Shown: positions 5,101-8,049 of the stretch, piece after piece | Layout: each line of letters opens with the position of its first letter | Position numbering within the stretch: the stretch's first letter is position 1 | Origin: Verrucomicrobiaceae bacterium | Lineage (GTDB): Bacteria; Verrucomicrobiota; Verrucomicrobiia; Verrucomicrobiales; Akkermansiaceae | Reading direction: 5' to 3' | Length of the DNA stretch: 8,049 nucleotides | NCBI GenBank assembly: GCA_027483005.1 | Contig: JAIXVN010000177.1 | Location: 1 to 8,049 of the forward strand | The notes under the pieces: generated by a model | What the model was told of the DNA's origin: nothing | Database searches by the model: none | What the model saw: the letters and a program-made list of their open reading frames with translations, nothing else | Program-made: the position numbers and the translations under genes

Positions 5101-7592
5101 TCAGCGGCACAGGCTCCCTCACCAAGCGCGGCTCAGGTCTGCTGTTACTCACGGCGACCAGCCTCTACTCCGGCGCAACCACGGTCGAGCAGGGCACCCT
5201 GCGAATCGGCGGCCACCTGGACGGCACCGCGGTCACCGTCCAAGGCGGAGCAACGCTCACCTCCGGGGCCCAGGCCACGACCGGCCTCGGCTACGTCAAG
5301 GCGCTCGCGCTTTCCGATGGTTCCACCTCCACCTTCCGCATCGGCAGCGGCTCTTGGGACACCATCGTCATCAGTGAAAACGATGCCCTCACCCTCGCCG
5401 GCACCCACACCATCAGCCCCATCAATCAAGGCGGGCTGCTGCCAGGAGACCGCCGGGAAATCTTCGACTACAGCGGCACCTTCGGCGGATCGTTCTCCGG
5501 CTTCCAGCTGGCCCCAGGCACCCGTTTCCAGCTGATCAACGACACGGAAAATTCCAACATCACCCTCGAATACACCGGCGGCAATGTCATCTGGAAGGGC
5601 AACGTCGATGCCAACTGGGATCTCGATACCACCGCCAACTGGATCCTCGAGTCCGACAGCTCCGTCACGAACTATCTTCAGGGCGACAGCGTCGTGTTCA
5701 ATGACACCGCCACGACCTCAACCGTGACCCTCACCGGAACCCTCTCACCGGCCTCCACCACCTTCAACAATTCCACACTGGCCTACACGCTTTCGGGAAC
5801 GGCCATCGCCGCAGGCAGCCTCACCAAGGATGGCACGTCCAGCGCGACCTTGCTGAATGACAACACTTACACCGGAACCACCACCGTCACCGCAGGGACA
5901 CTCGCCTTCGGCAACGGCGGCACCACCGGCGGCATCGGCAGCGGCGCGGTTTCGGTGGCCTCGGGAGCCACGCTTGAGCTCAACCGCAGCAACGTCACTC
6001 CCGGCACGCCGGACCTCGACTACAAGACCAACGCAAAGCTGCGCAACGTGTCGGGCGCAGGCGACATCGTCGTGACGGGAGGAGGCATCCTCTTCAGCTA
6101 TCCCGGCTCCGCCACCGGATTCACCGAGGCCAACTCCTGGTCCGGCTTCTCCGGAAACCTCATCGTCAAGGGCGGCTCGGAGTTCCGCACCCCGCGCAAC
6201 GGGCCAACCGCCACGGGCACCGGCAGCATCATCCTCGGCGATGCCACCACCAGCGGCATCCTTTCCCAGATCGAGGGAAACTGGACCAGGACGAACAACA
6301 TCACCCTGACAGGCCCGGCCAACAAGATCCTCAACCGTTCGATCAACAATGCCCCGCGCTCCAACAAGCTCCAAGGCGTGATCTCCGGATCAGGCGGGCT
6401 TTCGTTTGAAGATCCCGCTGGAACCATGACCGAGCAAAACCGCGGCTTCATCCTCACCGGAGAGAATACCCTGAGCGGCACCCTCACCATCGCCACCGGC
6501 GTTCCAGTCCGCGTCGGCGGCGTTCCGGGAAACACTGATGTCAGCCAGAGCGGAGCGGGAGTTGCCGGCTCGCTCGGCACGGCCACCGTGGTCAACAACG
6601 GCATCCTGACCTTCTCCCGCACCAATGCGCATACGGTCACGAATGCCATCTCGGGCACCGGCTCTGTTCGTGTTGGCATTCCTTCCGGAGCTGGATTCGG
6701 TGACACTTCCACCCAGGTCCTCACTTACACCGGCACCGCCACTTACACCGGCGCGACGACGGTCAACAACGGCACGCTCGTGGTGGACACGGGAGCCTCA
6801 CTTGGAGGATCCGCAGTAACGGTCGCGGCCAGCGCTGCCCTTTCGGGCAGCGGCAACGTCGCGGCTCCGGTGACGGCCGCGGGCACCATCGCTCCCGGCA
6901 CCGGCGTCGGCACCCTCACCGTTTCGGGAAACACCGCCCTCACCGGCACACTGGCCGTCGAGGTGAACACCACCGCCGACAAGCTCTCGGTCACCGGTGA
7001 CCTCGCGCTTTCAGGTGCCTTCACCGTCACCGAGTCCGGCGCGGGCTTCACGGCGGCCTCGTATGTCATCGCCGAATGCACCGGCACCCTGACCACTTCG
7101 CTCACTCCGCCCGTCGGCTACACCCTGACCCAGACCGGCAGCCAGCTGATCCTCGGCCAGCTCACCGGCACCGCCTTCAGCAACTGGATCGACGGCTACT
7201 CGCTCGGCGGCCAGACGGCGATCAATCAGGACCCGGATGCCGATGGAGTCGCCAACGGCCTCGAGTTCTTGCTCAAGGGCGGCAATCCCGAGACCCCGGG
7301 CGGCACCCAGCTCCCGACCTCTTCCGCAAGCGGCGCGAACCTGATCTTCACCTTCGAGCGCGATGACCGTGCCAAGGCCGCGAACCTCGGCCTGACGATC
7401 ACCGTCGAAGCCGGCACCAACCTCAGCGACTGGCCGGAAGTCTTCACGATCGGCAACGACACCGCCGGCTCCAGTGCGGGCGTGGTGATCAGCAACGATG
7501 GCGATGTCAACCCGGACACCGTCACCGTCACGATCCCGAAAAATGCCGCCACCACCAAGTTCGCCCGTCTGAAGGTGACCGGCACGCCCTGA
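2169..7592 (+). CDS. Giant secreted autotransporter-associated beta-strand repeat protein (1807 aa)
   Basis: Start chosen at ATG 2169 because it gives a compact signal peptide (MKPLRQNLLLLALLGSSAQG, cleavage AQG|V21). The upstream in-frame ATG at 2136 would add 11 residues with no signal character and overlaps the best -10 candidate. The mature protein is rich in Thr, Gly, Ser and Asn, with a single Cys seen, in YVIAECTG. It carries about nine strand repeats of the autotransporter-associated type (PATR/TIGR02601-like: G-x-GSLTKxGxxTLxLTxxNxYSGTTTVxxGTLxIG), with the conserved aromatic-x-G site at F305, Y391, Y611, F777, Y929, Y1000, Y1234, L1435 (degenerate) and Y1526. It divides into three modules (about 21-515, 516-1139, 1140-1663) plus a C-terminal tail (1664-1807). 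These repeats form a long right-handed beta-helix. No autotransporter barrel, LPxTG or PEP-CTERM signal is visible. Likely role: extracellular adhesin, surface fibre or substrate-binding scaffold; this is inference, and the secretion route is unknown. It is divergent from the sialidase and converges on a regulator gene with a 4-nt gap. Confidence 0.92.
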   Translation: MKPLRQNLLLLALLGSSAQGVDLFKANNSDALNLTTSWTTAATPGSSDVAVWDSTVTAANSPLLGAATVWGGIRIASPTGLVTIGGAGTAASTLTVGASGIAMGSAGVNLVINSTQANFNTSQIWNVASGRNLRFGTTATTSGNSKIAGSSSAAVITISGAGVVDANQGAGGTGVGFNDAAGWTGYTGKWVIDSGATLRGIRNGATAWGANTAADAITLNGGTLAAGGISGTQGNWTWNSKMTLADATSSSIDNQLFNGTNRWLKLEGAISGSSLNTGTLTFRNTNSGVMNNDEYGFILSGANTFTGGLTINASTFVRIGGAAAGTANADAGSNGSLASSLAITNNGVLRLTRNDAWTLGNTITGSGQLKVGGTLGTTTSQVVTLSGTNSYTGLTTVVNGRLNLTGSLTSAVTLSAAGRISGAGSTTGLLTTNTGSIIALAGGTTTTGLTSNGATFSGATTVSFDTNAVAGTTYDVLTYGLGTVTNPGNLTVGWRGTLSDDTVNKKLVFTAAASGTRTWNTTTGTWATGSGTNFVEGDQKFYGADSVVFGDIASDSTITLSGRLAPTAITVSNSANRYTFTGTAGTADITGSGTLTKSNGGTLTIATQQSYTGGTTVNGGVLELTGGGGSGGTIRGNATVNAGAVLRLGTIDALGFNNDATAVNTVNLVGGTLTSAAGTNQTTTAKFYLTGGTINGTVNLDLFSNNSSITTYADANPSTISVSTMNLRQNDTVFDVADGAAANDLLISSVIGNGTGGNRAMIKNGSGTMKLTGVNTFTGNVTVNGGVLDLTDGVLYSSAFNNTNIVTVNTGGTLRVNSFGYNASASLGQLSDYGARRVLNGGVIEVTSGTQSVGNNFNAGTNGGTFRYNPAVTSNTLTLTGNANSNISLSGPLTVETLGNVTIGEVIDGTGSLTKTGANTLILTATNPYSGTTTVSDGTLQIGNGGTTGTLGAGAVTNNASLIFDHGTGAAVTVANSISGTGSLTKRGSGLLLLTATSLYSGATTVEQGTLRIGGHLDGTAVTVQGGATLTSGAQATTGLGYVKALALSDGSTSTFRIGSGSWDTIVISENDALTLAGTHTISPINQGGLLPGDRREIFDYSGTFGGSFSGFQLAPGTRFQLINDTENSNITLEYTGGNVIWKGNVDANWDLDTTANWILESDSSVTNYLQGDSVVFNDTATTSTVTLTGTLSPASTTFNNSTLAYTLSGTAIAAGSLTKDGTSSATLLNDNTYTGTTTVTAGTLAFGNGGTTGGIGSGAVSVASGATLELNRSNVTPGTPDLDYKTNAKLRNVSGAGDIVVTGGGILFSYPGSATGFTEANSWSGFSGNLIVKGGSEFRTPRNGPTATGTGSIILGDATTSGILSQIEGNWTRTNNITLTGPANKILNRSINNAPRSNKLQGVISGSGGLSFEDPAGTMTEQNRGFILTGENTLSGTLTIATGVPVRVGGVPGNTDVSQSGAGVAGSLGTATVVNNGILTFSRTNAHTVTNAISGTGSVRVGIPSGAGFGDTSTQVLTYTGTATYTGATTVNNGTLVVDTGASLGGSAVTVAASAALSGSGNVAAPVTAAGTIAPGTGVGTLTVSGNTALTGTLAVEVNTTADKLSVTGDLALSGAFTVTESGAGFTAASYVIAECTGTLTTSLTPPVGYTLTQTGSQLILGQLTGTAFSNWIDGYSLGGQTAINQDPDADGVANGLEFLLKGGNPETPGGTQLPTSSASGANLIFTFERDDRAKAANLGLTITVEAGTNLSDWPEVFTIGNDTAGSSAGVVISNDGDVNPDTVTVTIPKNAATTKFARLKVTGTP
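2229..3713 (+). repeat. Module 1 of the giant repeat protein (residues about 21-515)
   Basis: It begins with a degenerate head unit (FKANNSDALNLTTSW ... SSDVAVWDS ... TLTVGASGIAMG). From about I158 (ISGAGVV) a long middle block follows with GWTGYTGKWVIDSGATLRGIRNG, GTQGNWTW, NRWLKLEGAISGSS, EYGFILSGANTFTG (F305) and FVRIGG (F316). A strand repeat is centred on Y391. The cap runs about 435-515, where AGTTYDVLTYG ... VNKKLVFT resembles the cap of other passenger-like proteins. The middle block is matched segment by segment in module 3. Borders are drawn by eye. Confidence 0.7.
3714..5585 (+). repeat. Module 2 of the giant repeat protein (residues about 516-1139)
   Basis: A clear head unit starts at W519 (RTWNTTTGTW ... 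FVEGDQKFYGADSVVFGD ... STITLSGRLAPTAITVSNS ... YTFTGTAGTADITG), the Verrucomicrobial W-(5-8)-W ... GDxVxFxD ... TVxLxGxxxP pattern. Four strand repeats follow (aromatic-x-G at Y611, F777, Y929, Y1000). The cap ends with LLPGDRREIFDYSG ... FQLAPGTRFQLIND ... NITLEYTGG (to N1139). It lacks the long GWTGYTGKW/EYGFILSG block present in modules 1 and 3. Borders approximate. Confidence 0.7.
4995..5015 (+). repeat. 21-nt direct repeat, copy 1
   Basis: A 21-nt sequence encoding GNGGTTG, just after the strand repeat at Y929. It recurs without change at 5910-5930, in the same reading frame. It starts GGCAACGGCGG. Most of the module-level similarity has diverged in nucleotides, so perfect identity here is either codon bias acting on a Gly/Thr motif or a trace of recombination. 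Confidence 0.6.
5586..7157 (+). repeat. Module 3 of the giant repeat protein (residues about 1140-1663)
   Basis: The head unit starts at W1142 (VIWKGNVDANWDLDTTANW ... YLQGDSVVFNDT ... STVTLTGTLSPASTTFNNS). A strand repeat is centred on Y1234. From V1294 (VSGAGDIVV) it carries the block seen in module 1: SWSGFSGNLIVKGGSEFRTPRNG, IEGNWTRTNNITL, NKLQGVISGSG, NRGFILTGENTLSG (L1435) and VPVRVGG (V1445). A strand repeat at Y1526 and a cap ending YTLTQTGSQLILG (to G1663) follow. Distances from block start to the V/F-x-R-V/I-GG motif are nearly the same in modules 1 and 3 (158 against about 152 residues). Confidence 0.7.
5910..5930 (+). repeat. 21-nt direct repeat, copy 2
   Basis: Second copy of the 21-nt sequence encoding GNGGTTG, after the strand repeat at Y1234. 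The surrounding peptides are also similar: TLQIGNGGTTGTLGAGAV in copy 1 and TLAFGNGGTTGGIGSGAV here. Confidence 0.6.
7158..7589 (+). other. C-terminal tail of the giant protein with Ca-binding-like DPDADG motif
   Basis: Residues 1664-1807. The order is FSNWIDGYSLGG (from F1670), DPDADGVANGLEF (1688-1700, thrombospondin type 3/dockerin-like acidic loop), LLKGGNPETP, then a compact all-beta stretch (ANLIFTFERDDRAKA, LTITVEAGTNLSDW, DTVTVTIPKN, KFARLKVTGTP). I recognise this layout as a common C-terminal ending of exported Verrucomicrobial proteins; its function (sorting, calcium-stabilised spacer, or surface attachment) is not established. It replaces the beta-barrel expected in a classical autotransporter. 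Confidence 0.6.
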
Positions 7593-7596
7593 AGCC

Positions 7597-8049
7597 TCAG
7601 CCGCGCGTCGCCGCCGATGCGCCTTTCACGACCTCGGGGGTGATCCAGGAATTGCCCCCGGGGTTCGCGTTGCCTGTTAGAAGCAGTTCGATCCGGCGGA
7701 TGGCCTGCTTCGACACCGATTCCGGATCGACCCGATAGCAGCTCACCGCCGGGATCAGGTGGTCGAGAAAGGGCTCATACGCCAGCGAGATCACACTGAA
7801 TCTGGATGGAACCTGAATGCCCTGCGACGGCAGCCAGGTCATCGCCGTGGCCACCTGTCGCGCCCGCGTCGCGATCAACGCGGTCGGAGGATTCTTCAGG
7901 GTCAGGGCCCGAGAAAGCGCCCGGACCACACTTTCGACACTGCCATTCTCAGGCATGTCAAAGACGCTGAAATCCGGCTCGCCGAGCTCGGTCGCGCCCT
8001 TCACCGCCGCCGCCACGCCGCGCAGGGATTCGTCCGGCACCAGGATGCC
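7597..8049 (-). CDS. LacI/XylR-type transcriptional regulator, C-terminal sensor domain (partial, 5' end outside the window)
   Basis: The frame is open from the window edge (first visible residues GILVPDESLRGV) to TGA at 7597-7599, giving 150 visible residues. It matches the second half of the periplasmic-binding-protein-like sensor of LacI-family regulators: PPTALIATRARQVATAM (the PTAI.A.ND segment), LPSQGIQVPSRFSVISL (the GxxVPxDxSVxGxD segment, with the usual Asp replaced), HLIPAVSCYRVDPESVSKQAIRRIELLLTG (the P.LT.V ... LL..I.G segment) and a closing WITPEVVKGASA (the P.LVxRxS segment). The family binds a sugar or related effector and controls transcription of nearby genes; the DNA-binding domain would lie upstream, beyond 8049. 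A GTG at 8038-8040 is internal to the open frame and is not taken as the start. It converges on the giant repeat gene with only 4 nt between stops. Effector and targets cannot be read from this fragment; a GntR-type DNA-binding domain fused to this sensor, as seen in this phylum, is also possible. Confidence 0.82.
   Translation of the reverse strand, partial: GILVPDESLRGVAAAVKGATELGEPDFSVFDMPENGSVESVVRALSRALTLKNPPTALIATRARQVATAMTWLPSQGIQVPSRFSVISLAYEPFLDHLIPAVSCYRVDPESVSKQAIRRIELLLTGNANPGGNSWITPEVVKGASAATRG

Noticed and set aside
7650..7670. GC-rich palindrome-like stretch (CCCCCGGGG) as a terminator
   Set aside because: It has no loop and no T-run on either strand and lies within the regulator coding sequence.
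1..8049. CRISPR array, tRNA/rRNA, insertion sequence or prophage
   Set aside because: No regularly spaced direct repeats with unique spacers, no cloverleaf or rRNA signature, and no transposase, integrase or terminal inverted repeats were seen. The repetitive character of 2229-7157 is protein-coding.

Overview
The window looks like chromosomal DNA of a Verrucomicrobiota bacterium, most like Luteolibacter/Haloferula-type Verrucomicrobiaceae. This is inferred from the GC-rich codon use, the near absence of Shine-Dalgarno sequences, a giant Thr/Gly/Asn/Ser-rich protein made of autotransporter-associated beta-strand repeats, and its C-terminal tail (F-x-x-W-I ... DPDADGVANGLEF ... FxRLKVT), which is typical of that phylum. 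No database search was possible, so the taxon is recognition rather than proof.

Three genes fill almost all of the window. (1) Minus strand, 2036 to 1: a secreted exo-alpha-sialidase (GH33) cut off at its 3' end by the window edge. It has a signal peptide, a LamG/concanavalin A-like jelly-roll domain, then a six-bladed propeller domain with a FRIP motif, five Asp-boxes and a full set of plausible catalytic residues. (2) Plus strand, 2169 to 7592: an 1807-residue secreted repeat protein. It can be parsed as three paralogous modules of about 500-620 residues (head unit, strand repeats, cap) followed by a 144-residue tail. There is no autotransporter beta-barrel and no recognisable anchor. (3) Minus strand, 8049 to 7597: the C-terminal sensor half of a LacI/XylR-type (periplasmic-binding-protein-like) transcription regulator whose DNA-binding part lies beyond the window.

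Genes 1 and 2 are divergent and share a 132-bp intergenic region that holds the only real space for promoters and operators, including a small 16-nt inverted repeat. Genes 2 and 3 converge tail to tail with 4 nt between stop codons, so any terminator must overlap coding sequence.

A reasonable functional reading, by inference only, is a glycan-use neighbourhood: an exported sialidase that trims sialic acids, a very large extracellular repeat protein that may act in adhesion, surface coating or substrate capture, and a sugar-sensing regulator. No RNA gene, CRISPR array, insertion sequence, prophage or origin was seen. The most unusual item is the three-module architecture of the giant protein, combined with the lack of any visible secretion or anchoring domain.
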